From the NCBI GenBank assembly GCA_963971285.1, contig OZ020262.1, positions 9,740,745 to 9,804,744 of the forward strand: a DNA stretch of 64,000 bases, read 5' to 3'. This stretch comes from Astropecten irregularis (Eukaryota > Echinodermata > Asteroidea > Paxillosida > Astropectinidae). Below are positions 1 through 12,302 of the stretch, one piece after another. How positions within the stretch are numbered: position 1 is the stretch's first letter; every line of letters starts with the position of its first letter. The position numbers and the translations under genes were made by a program. The notes beneath the pieces were generated by a model, which saw only the letters and a program-made list of their open reading frames with translations, was not told the origin of the DNA and ran no database searches.

Positions 1-148
1 AGAAATATCTATAATAAAGTCCTGAACAACAGCTTAACTGATAAAATTCAATACAATAATAAAAATATTCAAAAACTATGAAGACCCTTTTGCAATTTGG
101 GTCTTATACATACATTGAATTAAAGTTACATACTATGCACACGCTTTA

Positions 149-530
149 TTAAAGGTACAATACAGGATTGGCAACATACCCAAACAGGAATGTTCACAGA
201 TTAACGTACCGGTATTTATAACTTTCAGGATGAAGATGGTGCTGGTAGAAACATATTTGTATATTACGGTCAAAATGTTTCCGTCTGAAATGGTGTATTT
301 ATCCAGAAATTAGTCAAACAAAGACAGAAAACAGTTTTTATCTTGTGCTGAGCTCAAAACCATTCTTTTTGTTTTATAAGAAAAATTGAGTCAGGTTTTT
401 GCTATTTTCTTGTGACTCAGTGTCCGATTGAACTCACATTTCACAGGTTTATTATTTTATGTACAGTACGGATCAGACAAAGTGTGAGTGCTGTTCTGTG
501 ACCTTTACCAATCATGTATTATACCTTTAA
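149..530 (+). mobile_element. TTAA-flanked MITE, end type B
   Basis: Both ends are flanked by TTAA; the left end reads AGGTACAATACAGGATTGG and the right end is its imperfect inverse CCAATCATGTATTATACCT. The interior is shared with the other copies in the window. TTAA target sites suggest mobilisation by a piggyBac-type or other TTAA-specific transposase. No coding capacity. Confidence 0.8.
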
Positions 531-1136
531 ACCTGCACCTGAACCCACAGTGGGACTACAGTTTCAATTATAGCCGCAGTTTGATTCAGAATGTGACCGT
601 GAATTGCTCAGTGGTTAGGCCTAGGTGATTGCCCGACGTGTCTCTTTATAGTCTAAACCACAATCAGATTAATCAGGATGTGCCCCAAACCAAGGCCATC
701 TTGAATCGCCTGATAGTCCGTTCCTTACAACTTCCTTTGCTTTACACAGAAACATCCGCCATTTCCATGGAGTTTACTCAGAGGGGTGAAGGCAAATTTC
801 CCTCTGGACCTCAACACATGTGTCGTAGTTTTAGGATTTCCTCTGTTGTAGCGTGTACGTACAAAAAAAACACCTGAAAAAATAGAAGGAAGTATACTGT
901 ATGCTGCACGGACAAATGACAAAACATTTGTGTAGATGTGGTCAAGGTTTGAAAACATCCCTCCACAGGGATGTTGCTTAAATTGGAAATGATCACTTTC
1001 TGTCAGCCTTCAAATTACATATTATACGATAAATGTGTGAAGATATCATCATAGCTAATGAAAACATTGAGTCATAATGAATCAACGATGGGCTTTTAGA
1101 TTGTCAAAACTTGTCAGTGGCAGATGAAACGTGTCC

Positions 1137-1368
1137 ATACTAGACACGGACCCCTGGTCATTGCCTTGTGCCCCTGGTCATTGCCTTGGTCACAATGGTG
1201 CCCCTGGTCATTGCCTTGGTCACAATGGTGCCCCTGGTCATTGCCTTGGTGCCCCTGGTCATTGCCTTGGTACCCATAGTCATTGCCTTGGTGCCCCTGG
1301 TCATTGCCTTGGTGCCCCTGGTCATTGCCTTTGTGCCCCTGGTCATTGCCTTGGTGCCCCTGCCTGTT
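1137..1368 (+). repeat. 21-bp minisatellite, locus 1
   Basis: About ten copies of GTGCCCCTGGTCATTGCCTTG, some with a three-base extension (CACAATG). The same unit recurs at 18268-18712 (opposite strand) and 37297-37490. ORFs through it on both strands are by-products of a period divisible by three. Confidence 0.95.
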
Positions 1369-1911
1369 CATGGTGTACAGTATGCTTGCACTATTCAGAT
1401 TCCTCACTAGCCCAATAGGTAAATACAGTATTCCCTCTATTGTCTCCAAACTCTGAAACCAGTTTCATGTTGCTTATACAGAAATAAAACCAATTTCCAG
1501 CCTGTACATTGCATAAAATGTTGGGTTTGATTGGTGCCCTAGGTGTTAAAAACCTTTCTATGCTGAGCAGACATTTTTGTGATAAACCTGTCCTCGGGTC
1601 ATTGCACCTGTTCAGGTAGTATGTTTCCTGTATGGCTGGAACAATTATCTCAGTGCAGGTCAGTGTGTACAGTTATATATTGTATCTAATTTCTTGCAGG
1701 TTGTCTAAGGGTCACCTTATCTGGAGTGATACTGCAGGAGCAGGAAATACATCAAATCGGCAGGCTACATGAAGGCTACGGGCCACTCATAAGGATATAA
1801 CAAGAGGACATGTGAGATATAAACCTTTCCGTATTATCCTCATTTCAGTTCAGTGCCGCGACCATTTTCATAGAGCTGCACAAAATTTTCTTTTAACGTC
1901 TTCCTTGGTCA

Positions 1912-2042
1912 AATTGGGGCCAATTTCGTAGAGCTGCTTAAGCACCAAAATTTGCTAAAGCACCAAAAACCTTGGTAAATAAAATCAGTATGCCAGCTAA
2001 AACTCCTTGTGAATGTTATGCTCAGCAAACAATGGCCGAATA
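1912..2042 (+). mobile_element. Partial foldback MITE (AATTTCRTGGAGCTG family)
   Basis: Starts GGGGCCAATTTCGTAGAGCTG and resembles the left part of the fuller copies at 20911 and 48096; the right part is diverged or missing. Confidence 0.55.
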
Positions 2043-2089
2043 CAAGTCAAAAGCATAAAACACATGAACATTTTGTTGGCATAATCCTG

Positions 2090-2285
2090 TTTGATGAAGG
2101 AAGACTTTTCATGCTTTTAAAAGCATAATTGACTAGTATTAGGGATACCACCAACATAGACCTTGATAGAGAAGTTGGTAAAGAGCTCCGGTATGATATT
2201 CCGGAGGTCACTGGTTCGAATCCCGCTCTAGTCATTTTGTCTTTGTTAACTTTTCAATGACTTTAAAACCAGCCAGTTTCCCTTT
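2090..2285 (+). repeat. tRNA-derived SINE copy (GGATAGCTCAGTTGG family)
   Basis: A degenerate A-box-like segment and an intact B box (GGTTCGAATCC) are followed by the family's ...CTCTAGTCA and CTTTTCAATGACTTTAAA tail. Diverged from the copies at 25290 and 40770. Confidence 0.65.
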
Positions 2286-2391
2286 TGACATGTTTGATTA
2301 ATCTGATATTAATCATCACCACACTCACAGCCCCAATGCAAAACCTAGAGACCAACATTTTTGTTTCGTTGACATTCCCTTTATCAATATC

Positions 2392-2679
2392 CAGGGCTCG
2401 AATTTCGTGAAAAAGGGCACTTGACAGCAGGTCTAGTAACTGAAGCATTTTACTAGACCTGAACTTTTTTCACTAGACCTGTGGCATTCATGTACTGTAC
2501 ACAGGAAAACCATAATTGTATGCAATTATTGTGTCAAAAATCATCAATTTAGGTACCATTTCAATTGTGCAAGGAAAACAAAATCACTAGACAGCCGGAC
2601 TAGCGCAGAATAAACTTTACTAGACCAACACTGAAATCACTAGACTCGGTCCTCGGTCTAGTGGATATTTCGAGCCCTG
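2392..2679. mobile_element. hAT-like palindromic MITE (CAGGGCTCGAA ends)
   Basis: Terminal inverted repeats CAGGGCTCGAAtt/atTTCGAGCCCTG and repeated internal CTAGACC segments. Six flanking bases (AATATC) repeat on both sides. The ends resemble hAT termini; assignment is by termini only. Confidence 0.65.
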
Positions 2680-3407
2680 AATATCTGTGTTTTGCATTTT
2701 GCTTGACAGAAAATCTCTGTCATAACCTTGGAAAAAGATCTCACAAAGATCAAGAGGTCAGTCTGTCCTAACTCTCAAACTCTGAACAACATTAAAGGTT
2801 TTGTAAATGAAATAATTGGACCCCCATGCTATTCAGTTACAATTTGGAGCACCCTGGCTTAGAAACCTTGACTTGATATTAAGGTCAGGATGTACTGGAG
2901 GGAGAGGGGTAGGGTTGTGGAACATGGAACTTCTTACAGTCATTCTAGGGTGTTTGTTTGCATGAAGTACCCCCAAGCAAGGAAAGCCAGTTAATATTGA
3001 TGGCTTTGAATCCAAGGATTTCAGAGATTTGTCACGCTGCTCGTCTCTGAATTGACTTGAAAATTCCTGTTGGAGTCAATAACAGAAGTTCACATTGGAT
3101 GTCGCCCCTCGTGGGTATTCACTTGCATCCTCCCTGAGAAATAAATGGACTCTTCCAGTTGGTTAATATTGCCTTATTGCGGGGTCCGCATTATTACTTT
3201 TCACAAGAATGATGGAGTTACAGATCATAATCAGCACACAGGCCCCAGGGGTAATCATGGGGGTCAGTGGAGGTCAGGGGTCAGCGTAGGTCAGAGGTCA
3301 TGGTGAAGATCACTTGACTGTACCTTGCTGCCTGTTCCTGTATTATATTTTCATACTGATACTCATAGAGCTATAAATATGTTATAGAGAGAATCAGGTT
3401 GACAGGC

Positions 3408-3573
3408 CAATAGCGCTTTGCACTTGCACTAAAAATAGCACCGGATCTCAGACAAACATTGCAACCATGCAAACGTGTGTGCGTGTAGCGCGTCCTTGCC
3501 ACATTATGTGTGTGAGTCAATGTTTGTCTGACATCCGGGGATTTTGTGACGTCATTAGTGCGGAGCGCTATTT
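3408..3573. mobile_element. Short MITE with AATAGCGCT ends, copy 1
   Basis: Inverted ends CAATAGCGCT.../...GGAGCGCTATT enclose GTGCG-rich sequence. A related copy lies at 54130-54267 with the same ends and interior (CTCAGACAAACATTGCAAC). Confidence 0.7.
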
Positions 3574-4028
3574 CATCGTGAATGTCATTCTCATAACATC
3601 GATCGCGTTCAAACAAATGGTTTGACGATGCTAAAAAAAATTTTATAGGAAAATCAATACTACATTATCCCTTTAATGAAACTCGTAATGTAGGACAAGT
3701 CATATATACTCAGCATGCACTACTGCTCCCAGTGGGCAAAGTAATCAAGCACGTACCATTTTGACATCTGTTCAGTAACTTGATGAAGTAACAGCTCCTA
3801 GTTAATAAAGACAGCCGCTGCCGTGGGACTCGAGTCGTAGGCCAGCGAATGTCTGAGTAATAACAACTTGCACGCAATTGATTGCAGCATCGAAGGGAGT
3901 ACATGTACTTTGCTGCTGTTCCGCGGACGGGCAGTGTATTTTTAATTTTCAGGGTTTGTGAAAAGGTTAGGAGTTATGTGTAGGCCTAACTGTAACTTGT
4001 AAGGGAAATTGTTCTAATTTGTCTGTAT

Positions 4029-4395
4029 TTAAAGGTACTATCATACTTGGGCAGCATACCAAAACAGACATATTCACAGATTTACCTATAACTAATACAG
4101 GGTATAAAGAGGGTGATGGTAGAAACATACCGTTAAAGTGTTTCTACCTGAAATGCTGTATTTATCCAGAAAAGAGTACAACCAATTGACCAAAAGCAAT
4201 TTTGATCTTCAGAGGATCAAAAAACCTGTGAAAAGTTTTTAAAATACTGTGGGAATTTTTCACTGTTTTCTCAAAAAGTGGACACTGCATGGGACTGGGA
4301 ATTTCACAGATGACTGTTGCTGTATCTTGCTTGATATTTTTGACCATGAATCTGCATTTCTTTGACAAAAACCAAAGTATGAAATCACCTTTTAG
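4029..4395 (+). mobile_element. TTAA-flanked MITE, end type A
   Basis: Left TTAA then AGGTACTATCATACTTGG; right CCAAAGTATGAAATCACCT. The interior matches the 8087 and 27898 copies. The right target site is mutated. Confidence 0.75.
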
Positions 4396-4899
4396 GCCGA
4401 GAAGAAGGTCGTATTTGTCTGAAAATCACCCCTCTCCAACAAATCTAGCATTCAGTCAGCTTGTTAACAATTCTGACATTTTCCGCGAAGGCAGAATTAG
4501 AACAGCAGATTAAAGCTGTTAGCCTTGTTCACTGTTGGATCCTGTTGGGCCCCCACAGGATACCGCGGAGAATATAGGTCTAAAGGTGACAGCGGAAGGT
4601 AACCAATGTAGAGATTTTACGTGTGTGTGACGTGCTATACAGCCCACAAAAGGACTCGGCCTGAAGGCATCGACATAAATTTAGAACGAAGACATACTTG
4701 TACATAAATTTAACCGTGAGCTGGGAAAAAAAACGATAGGTGTAGAGGGTTAGGGCTAAGGAACGTGTTGTAGACGTTTACAATTAGATTCCATGTTGTT
4801 AGTGTCCCAAAGGCAAGAACAGTGAGTCAAATTGTGCCAGATTTGACAGGCATGCAACTTTTCCTTGGATCAGCTGATTTCCTCTTTTTTCACTTCACT

Positions 4900-5620
4900 C
4901 TTATGCCATTGAAAAGTGAAAAACACTGTACAAAATATGGTAAAGATTGGAATTTCCTTTTTTTTTGGAAAGTCCAAGTTGATGCCTGATTTGAAGAATT
5001 CCATTTTCCTAAAAAATGTTGTGCAAACGTCTGAAAGTGGTTTGAGTAAAGGCAGGCAGTTTATTGAAAACTTCCCTCAAATTTGTCCAGCCAAAATGAC
5101 TTCTAAACGATACCATGCATATACCCATATGTTCGAGATTTTCAATTTCAGAGGCACTTTCTGGCTTATGTTCAGATTTCCTACCAAGTGTTTCCATGGC
5201 AACTGTCATAAGCCTTATTTTTCAGTTTCACGGTCTCTTGATTTATTTCTTTGCCATGCGGTGATGGACTCGTGGTACAGATTCCTAAATTCTCGCATTA
5301 TTGAAGGGCCGATGCGTTCTTGTTAAAAGAGTCGCACAGCCTGAAAGCTTCACTCGGAGGTGATCGACCTCCCGGGAAAAATCCATTTCTGTTTCCTCCG
5401 CATCTTTCTCAAAATTTGACAGCTTCAATTTGGCTAATGCCTCCACTAAGTGGACCAATGTGTAGAAGCCGAAATGCTCATTACGCTCTTTTAGAAGCAC
5501 TAAGAAGAATCTTATTAAGGGTGTCTTATTTTATTTGGAGTTCCTTGAGGACTTGGGGGGAAAGAGTGGAGAGGGGGGCGACGGGAGGTTGTTTGTCCCC
5601 AGTCAGTCATGGCTGACCCC
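4900..5620. other. Unassigned low-repeat stretch
   Basis: No copy of the window's dispersed repeats, no convincing splice-bounded exon, and no recognised protein family in any frame. Longest open frames (136 aa plus strand at 4916-5326, 98 aa plus strand at 5320-5616) show no recognisable motif. Confidence 0.3.
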
Positions 5621-5936
5621 AGCCTCAATTCTGCTTCCTGTTGAGGAACAAATAAGGGTCAGCGTCTTACCACAAACTGGCTGAGTAGGCGTCTTTGATT
5701 GTAATGTTGATGACTGACGTCCAATGGTGATAATGGTACTCAGATGGAGTCTGTTTTTTGTCTCGAATCTTCCCAAATCCATTCCTAATGAAAGTATCAA
5801 ACTCTGGACTATAGGCCTAATGGACTCTGACTGAACAGTACATGTACATGTATGTGGTGCTAAGCTCCTTCAAAGGAGGCTATCTCATCAGCGTATCTTG
5901 GTGTGACGTAGGGAAAAATTTAATTAATACAAGTAA

Positions 5937-6300
5937 TAATCTGCTGCAAGCTGCTCATCGACCAAAATAATGACCGGAAATATATCAAATACTGCGAGGA
6001 GTTAGGAGGACCTGACTTTTCAATCCTAGCCTTTGAGAAAGATCCTGCTAGGATCGAAACGTCAGGCGGATTCAGGCCCTCCTAGCTCCAAGCATTTGAT
6101 ATGGTTTATAAATGGTTTCCAGTCCCACTGACAACAATATACAGAACAGTTCTAGTTTCTAGTTTTTTGCCTTTGAGAAAGGTCCTGCTAGGCTCGAAAT
6201 GCGTCAGGCCCTCCTTACTCTAAGTATTTGATATATTTCAGGTCATTTTGACTGATGAGCAGTTAGCAGCAGTTTATTACTTGCAGTTCTAGTTTCTAAC
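5937..6300. repeat. Dispersed palindromic repeat (GGAGTTAGGAGG / CCTAGCAGGATC family), tandem pair
   Basis: Two adjoining copies with GGAGTTAGGAGG...CCTCCTAGCTCC arms around a GATCCTGCTAGGATC core, plus the family's CTGATGAGCAGTTTGCAGC segment. Other copies: 28580, 37690, 39453, 44905, 53838, 57302. Confidence 0.7.
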
Positions 6301-6764
6301 TAGAAGTTGTGAAATATATTACTGATATCAACACGGTTTTTACCACCCAACTTGTCCCAAGTTCATGGAATACAACTAAATCTGTGATTTCTCCAGAATC
6401 CTGATCGACAGCATGATAATCTATTGTCATCGTGACATCCCATTAAAATCTCTGCAACTTGCTGTATCACAGTTGTTGATAAGTTTTATATTTCCTTGAA
6501 GGTCAAATGTTGATTGTATTTCCCGGCTGCCTGCATTTCTGACCTCTTATAACCTTGGGTATGCCCCAAGGGGAGAGACAGAGGCCTTTAGCTAAAAATA
6601 CCATAGTGCTATTATCCATACGTGTATTTTGCTGATTGATGCTTTCACAGTATGTGTGTTTTCACTAGTGCTTCAGAGTAATATTGTCCTTTAATTTAAT
6701 ACCATACCACAACCACCTTAAAGTCACTCAAATCTGTAAACTTGTAAAGTTATGAAACTACCAT

Positions 6765-6960
6765 GGGCCAATTTCATGGAGCTGTTAAGCACAAAAATAT
6801 TGCTTAGCTCAAAATATCTTGCTCAATTAAACAGACCACCATTAACAATTCCATTTGATACTCATGGTCAGCGAACAACAGCCAAAGAACAATCACAAGT
6901 GATACACAACTCATGGACATTTGGTCGTTAGTCCTGTTCTTATTATTGAGACTGTGTTTG
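6765..6960 (+). mobile_element. Foldback MITE (GGGCCAATTTCATGG family), right end diverged
   Basis: Starts GGGCCAATTTCATGGAGCTG with the family's interior (ATGGTCAGCGAACAACAGCC). The closing inverse end is not recognisable. Confidence 0.65.
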
Positions 6961-8086
6961 TTGAAACCTGAGACAATTCAGGAAAGATTGATGGGTATTA
7001 TAAGTCAACAGAATGTTGGCTCTGAAAAGCTGGACAAACTGGCAACTAAACTTTCCACATTCATCATATGATCGAGATCGAGATTCATTCAATACGTTTG
7101 TCCTTGTGAGACAGTTTTCTCAAAACTACTCTTACTTTTCGCTTTAATAATTTTTTGCAGAATTGTAGGAGTTTAATTTCAAATTTACCCAATGTTCTTA
7201 CAACTTGCAATGCATGCACTTCTTAATCTTTTTTGTTCATTGGGAAACATACAGGATGTGCGGTACATCGGAGATTTAGTTGGGGAAAACTCACGGTAGA
7301 CATGTTCCATTAAACTAAATTTAGAAAGGCAGTACCATTCCGATAAAGTAAATATGTACATAAATGCTTCACATCCGGTGCATTGCGGGAACAGATAACA
7401 CAAAGAGGACTTCGTCTCAGCGATGTCAGGAAATAGGTATTGACATCCCAGCTTATGCCTAGCTTTGGCAAACGGAAAACTCTGTTGATCTGAGTCGAGG
7501 GTTTGCAATGTAAAGAGTTTGTTAGAAGTTTTGCTGCTTCTTTTTTTTTCTTTTCAGGCGATTAGGCTAAAGTCAACATTCCTGCCATAAGACTACAGTA
7601 TACATGTATATCCTGATATAGTAAGTAAAGAAAAAAAAAGAAAAAAGAAGAAGAAACTTTTAGGGACAGTTTAGAAAATGTGTAAACTATGTGAAAACTT
7701 CAACATGCATCAAATATACCATAGAGCTATGAATATACATAGATCATTCAACCACAGTGTACTGTATTGCAAAAAGTCTAATCCCTGCTTAGTTGTGAAA
7801 TATTGATTATGCATGAAATGTCATGAATATGTAAATACAAATTAGCATATAATCCAACATTTTGTTTGAAACTTTTTACATACTGATGACTTTGCAGAAA
7901 GAGAAAGTTTGGGTTTATAAATACAAAACCTTGAAGTTTCACAGAGTCTCAGGAACCCTAGAGGTTAAGGTCAAAGTTCATTAGACCCATGTCGGAATGT
8001 TCTGGCAAATTGCTGAAAATTGTCAAATAATGCTCAATGATATCTGAACATGTGGTCTTCATGTTAACTTCCTGCATAAGACGTTA

Positions 8087-8440
8087 TTAAAGGTACCATC
8101 ATACTTTGGTAAGACACCAAAACAGAAATGTTCACAGATTTACGTATAACTTACAGGGTATGAAAATGGTGACGGTAGAAACATACCGTTAAAATATTTC
8201 CGCCTGAAATGGTGTAGTTATCCAGAAATTAGTAAAACAAGGATTGAAAATCTTTTTGGTCTTTTAAAATATCGAAAATAAAAGAGAAAAAACTTTGTCT
8301 GTTTTTCACTGTTTTCTCAAAAAGTGGGAACCGTATGGGACTGAAATTTTCACAGTTGACTAATACTGTATCTGTCTAGATATTTTTGCCCATGAATCTG
8401 TATTTCTTTGATAAAAACCAAAGTATGATATTACCTTTAA
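8087..8440 (+). mobile_element. TTAA-flanked MITE, end type A, complete
   Basis: Perfect TTAA on both sides; termini AGGTACCATCATACTTTGG and CCAAAGTATGATATTACCT. Best-preserved copy for defining the family. No transposase coding. Confidence 0.85.
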
Positions 8441-8734
8441 AGCGCCCATGTCTCTTTTATCAGTTTTATGATGAACGATTGGCAAAGCTTTGGATTGTTT
8501 TACGATCGGCCAGATGTTTCATACAGGAGAAACTTCTGCAATCAGGGTACCACAGACTTGTTTGGAATGTATCCAGCAATGTTCATGAGTCATATATTGT
8601 GGTTTATGTTCTCCTGTCTAGCTGTTGAAATGGTGTTTCATTTTCAAGCCTTTTGCCAAGCTTCGCTATGAGCTGGGTTGATGTATGACCAATTTTAGTG
8701 TATCAAGCTTGTTTTTGGCAAAAAGAAAATCAAT

Positions 8735-8836
8735 GGACCTGTTTGTTGAACGCACAAGATCGCTAGATGTACATTGTACCATGCACAGGACATGGATCCG
8801 CAGATCTGGGATCCTGTGCGTTAAACAAACAGGCCC
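8735..8836. mobile_element. Short MITE with GGGCCTGTTTGTT ends, copy 1
   Basis: Inverted ends GGACCTGTTTGTTGAACGCA/TGCGTTAAACAAACAGGCCC around GGATC-containing sequence; a second copy lies at 32253-32372. Confidence 0.75.
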
Positions 8837-8929
8837 AATATGAACAAATTTTCTATGAACATTTTGAAATGCGAGATAGAGGAAATCAATTTGTTAATGT
8901 GTTTTTGTTTTCCGTTTTTTTGCCTACAG

Positions 8930-9001
8930 TTGAGAAAGATAACGACCAAAGTGTCCACCCTGAAGGATTACCAAGACAAAGTTGACTCATCATCAGGCTG
9001 A
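8930..9001 (+). CDS. Possible terminal exon of an unseen upstream gene
   Basis: A T-rich tract ending in CCTACAG is followed by a 23-codon open stretch (LRKITTKVSTLKDYQDKVD then SSSG, stop). A poly(A) signal lies at 9204-9209. The residues look protein-like but no family is recognised and no matching upstream exon was found. It may equally be an untranslated exon or chance. Confidence 0.2.
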   Translation: MRKITTKVSTLKDYQDKVDSSSG

Positions 9002-9203
9002 GTGGAGCACCGCCCCCAAGAAACAGCAACCCCGCCCCTTTGGAAGCGACTGAAAACTGCTTCAGGTCTCGCTAAGCTGTTCCTTCAATTACGAGAGACA
9101 CACAGTGAGCTGGTGATCAACGGTATAAAACTTTTGTCACAGGGTTGATTAAACTCTTAAAACCCTGAGGTCTTTCTCATCGCTGCCTTCTCTCACCGAG
9201 TCT

Positions 9204-9209
9204 AATAAA
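9204..9209 (+). promoter_or_regulatory. Possible poly(A) signal
   Basis: AATAAA about 200 bases after the putative terminal exon ending at 9001. Only meaningful if that exon is real. Confidence 0.2.
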
Positions 9210-10390
9210 CGAAGTCGTCCTTCTTGCCTGCCCCCACGTCGTGTTTATCGACCGCATGCACACCCACCTTCGACTAACCAGAAGACATCCGTACTGTGAG
9301 GTGCTGGACACCGTGGAGAGGTCACGACAACCTACTTTACCAAGTCAGTCACCGACATCTACAACTCATCGATAGACAGGAATGTAGGCAAGACCCTACA
9401 TTGAGGACTTACTTTTACCGTAGACACAACTCGTTGATTACAATTGTAAATGTTTATCAATATTGCTTACAATTTTCCCTCCAGTATTAGATTTATGCTA
9501 AGTACTTTTTGAAAGCTTTATATTTATATATGTGTTTTGTAGAACAAATAGCCCACTGTTAACAGCATTACTAATTATCTGTTTAAATATTGAAGCGGCA
9601 TTTTGATTTAGTTAGTAATTAGCCTGGCTATTGTTAATTATTCGTGTAATTAATTGGCAATTATTTCTTGTTAGAGTTTATTTGTTGAAATCAAGGGGAC
9701 TGGGTTTGGCAGTGGATAGTCTCAACTCTGTTTGTTTTTATTTTAAGAGCAAGGAAGGTTGTAAGATTCTACTTAGCTTGATCTCTGTTTGTTGGGAAGT
9801 TTTTATTTTACAATCCCGGCAAATTTTGCGGACTGTCCCTTTTGTATGTCACAGTTTTATGTCACGTTACACAAATGCATGTCAGCGGATGTCTGAGCTG
9901 GTATGTTGATTTGGATCATTGAGGCTCCAGCTCGGCATCTGGAAGCTTTCCAGCCATTTTGCTTATCTGCTCACTCTATCCAAGCATAAAGCGGGAACTT
10001 GACAAGCTGGAGTGCCAAAGAATTGATGGTTACATTTCTCCAGAGCGTCATTCTTTTGGAGCAGGCATTTTTATCCGATTGTCTGACTATTATCTTTTTA
10101 CAGCAACTACTTTTTCATTCTTTTATTTTTTTTGTCTGGCATGACCCAAGGCCATTTTAACATGAACTTCGTTATCCTTACCACGCAGTTTGTCATTTAC
10201 AGGAAGTGAGCATTTAAGCCATGGTTTATGACGCAAATTATGAACAAGCTAAGCCTGCACTAGTATTTCCTGGTACTCCTTCTCAAGACACGCTGGTAGT
10301 TTCTTGAAAGACTCCACAACAATTCCCTGTCAGTACTCAGCAAGGTCAGTTTCTTGAGACTGTGAAGTTAATTTATCGGAAAGTTCCAAT

Positions 10391-11695
10391 ATGCTGACGA
10401 TTAGTCGCTCTATCTTCTTTTTTGTCGTAGCTTTTAGTTTTGTCGTCATCTCTCTACTTACGTACACCGAAGTTCTTTCAAAACAGTCAAAGCTGACACT
10501 TCATCCCTCCGCGTACAGCTTTAAAAGCAAAAAGTTTAAAAATACTAAATTCTCAAAGTTTGTTGGCAAGGAGCTCCTGAATAGCTATGCAAGGCAGACA
10601 AGTGAGGAATTATTGCAGCGCCCTTTTAACTCGTCCGATATCACGGCCGTGAACTTAACAAACTTGCCAGCAATTGGCCGTGGGCACCGGTCAGGATTGA
10701 AGATTATGTTGATGGCGAGGATGCGAACTGGCTCCACGCTGCTGGGAGAGATCTTCAACCAGAATCCAAACCTCTTCTACTTGTTCGAACCTCTTCATGC
10801 CACCGACAATCTCGTTCAGATGAGGCTCATGGAACTCGGCAACATGAAAGTTGCCATGGCGAATCTCCTCCGCAAGCTGGCCATCTGCAACGCCCCCAGC
10901 GAGTACATGTTTGACGTCTACAACTGGGGCATTTCTAAAGGAAAGAGCCGGACCCTACGCGGGATGTGTCAGGCCAGGACTAAGTGCAGCAATATCAACC
11001 CGGGCATGTTCAGCTCTCGCTGCGCAGAGCGCAAGGGCCACATCGCGATGAAAATGATCCGAGCCGATCTTGAGACCATCCAGCCCCTTATCACCAACGA
11101 TCACCTCGATGTCAAGATACTCCATCTCGTGCGGGATCCACGCGGCACAGCCAACTCTCGTCGAAGCTTCTATTGCAAAAGACGGAAACATTTGCCGGGT
11201 CCGTGCACATTAGATGTACTAGGCTTGCTGCAGAAAAACGAGCAAAAATACAAGTACAACACCGTGCACAAATTCTGCTCCTGGATGCGTCAAACCGTGA
11301 CGACAGCTCTTAGTCGGCCAAAATGGCTACGAGGGCGCTATAAGCTCATCAGGTACGAAGACCTGGCAGCGGAACCCCTACGCTTCGCCAAGGAAATCTA
11401 CAAGTTTCTCGGGCTCGCTCTGCACCCTGACGTAGCGGCGTGGGTGGAAGCCAACACGCAGGCCAACACCAAAAAGAGCAAGAAGCCTTTCAGCACCAAC
11501 AAGAACTCTTCCGAGGCGGCGATTCACTGGAGGGACTCGCTCACCTTCAGAGAAGCTGAAGACGTCCAGGCAATGTGTGGAGACGTGATGGAGTTGCTGG
11601 GATACCTCCCCATCAAGAGTGAGGACGATTTGACGAATTTTAGTGTGCCAGTCACATCGCCTCATAATATCGGCGCAGATATCAGTTTTACGTAA
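10391..11695 (+). CDS. Carbohydrate 6-O-sulfotransferase (CHST1/3-like), single exon
   Basis: This 434-residue intact ORF encodes a type II Golgi membrane enzyme that would transfer sulfate from PAPS to the 6-OH of Gal, GlcNAc or GalNAc on glycans or proteoglycans. Seen in the sequence: a short cytosolic N-terminus, one membrane segment at about residues 7-25, and a basic stem. The 5'-phosphosulfate-binding loop RMRTGSTLLG lies at 110-119 and is followed by FNQNPNLFYLFEP (122-134). The 3'-phosphate-binding motif LHLVRDPRGTANSRR lies at 244-258. Sequons at N80 and N88 suggest a luminal catalytic domain. Length and intronless coding region match the CHST1/2/3/4/5/7 family of animals. The first ATG is used because it directly precedes the signal anchor. 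Substrate cannot be told from sequence. No poly(A) signal was seen close behind the stop. Confidence 0.93.
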   Translation: MLTISRSIFFFVVAFSFVVISLLTYTEVLSKQSKLTLHPSAYSFKSKKFKNTKFSKFVGKELLNSYARQTSEELLQRPFNSSDITAVNLTNLPAIGRGHRSGLKIMLMARMRTGSTLLGEIFNQNPNLFYLFEPLHATDNLVQMRLMELGNMKVAMANLLRKLAICNAPSEYMFDVYNWGISKGKSRTLRGMCQARTKCSNINPGMFSSRCAERKGHIAMKMIRADLETIQPLITNDHLDVKILHLVRDPRGTANSRRSFYCKRRKHLPGPCTLDVLGLLQKNEQKYKYNTVHKFCSWMRQTVTTALSRPKWLRGRYKLIRYEDLAAEPLRFAKEIYKFLGLALHPDVAAWVEANTQANTKKSKKPFSTNKNSSEAAIHWRDSLTFREAEDVQAMCGDVMELLGYLPIKSEDDLTNFSVPVTSPHNIGADISFT

Positions 11696-12302
11696 GGCAG
11701 TGCTAAATGTGAGAAGAATTGAGCCGCGCTGAGTTCACCAAGACCCGTTTGACTGATGGTTAAATCTTTGTCTGTGTAATGCTAAGGAAACGTACATAAT
11801 TGCATGATTAGGCTGGAAAAAAATGTATGGTCACCAAGGCTTATAAATCAACGGTCTTGGGTCGTTTTGAGGAGACACGCTTTTTTACTGCTAAATCTAC
11901 ATTTTCTGTCCAAAATGTTGAGTTTTTATACTTAAAGACTCAGAGAAAAAAAAAAAAAAAAAATCCCGACCCAAAGTTTTGACATTTTACGGTCGGTCGC
12001 TGAGTGCAACACAACAATTTTTTTTTTCGGCCTTATTGCAACTGTCCATGTACATTCTTAATCTACTGTGAGATATTGTGGCCTTCTGTCAAGCCTGTCA
12101 TTCATTCTGTCATACCAATGATATCATGTTCACACGATTGGCTGTTCATTGTTGCACATGTGCCAAGCCTTGCTTACCTGCGCCTATGGAAGCTATGGCG
12201 ATACATTTTGACCACATGTATGCTGTGGTCATCTGTCTATTGCAGCCTGTAGGTCAGTTTGTCCACTACTGTACCTGTCCGCTCCAGCATTTGACCCAGT
12301 AT

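Noticed and set aside
1137-1368. Possible CRISPR-like array
   Set aside because: Units are contiguous without unique spacers, and the window is a eukaryotic genome.
1114-1449. 111-aa minus-strand ORF with GNDQGHQ repeats
   Set aside because: Same minisatellite artefact as above at locus 1.
1700-1811. Exon-like segment after TTTCTTGCAG with a GTGAG-type end
   Set aside because: All three frames contain a stop, so it cannot be an internal coding exon; at most an untranslated exon.
4916-5326. 136-aa ORF as a gene
   Set aside because: No recognisable domain, low-complexity N-terminus, no splice or poly(A) context.
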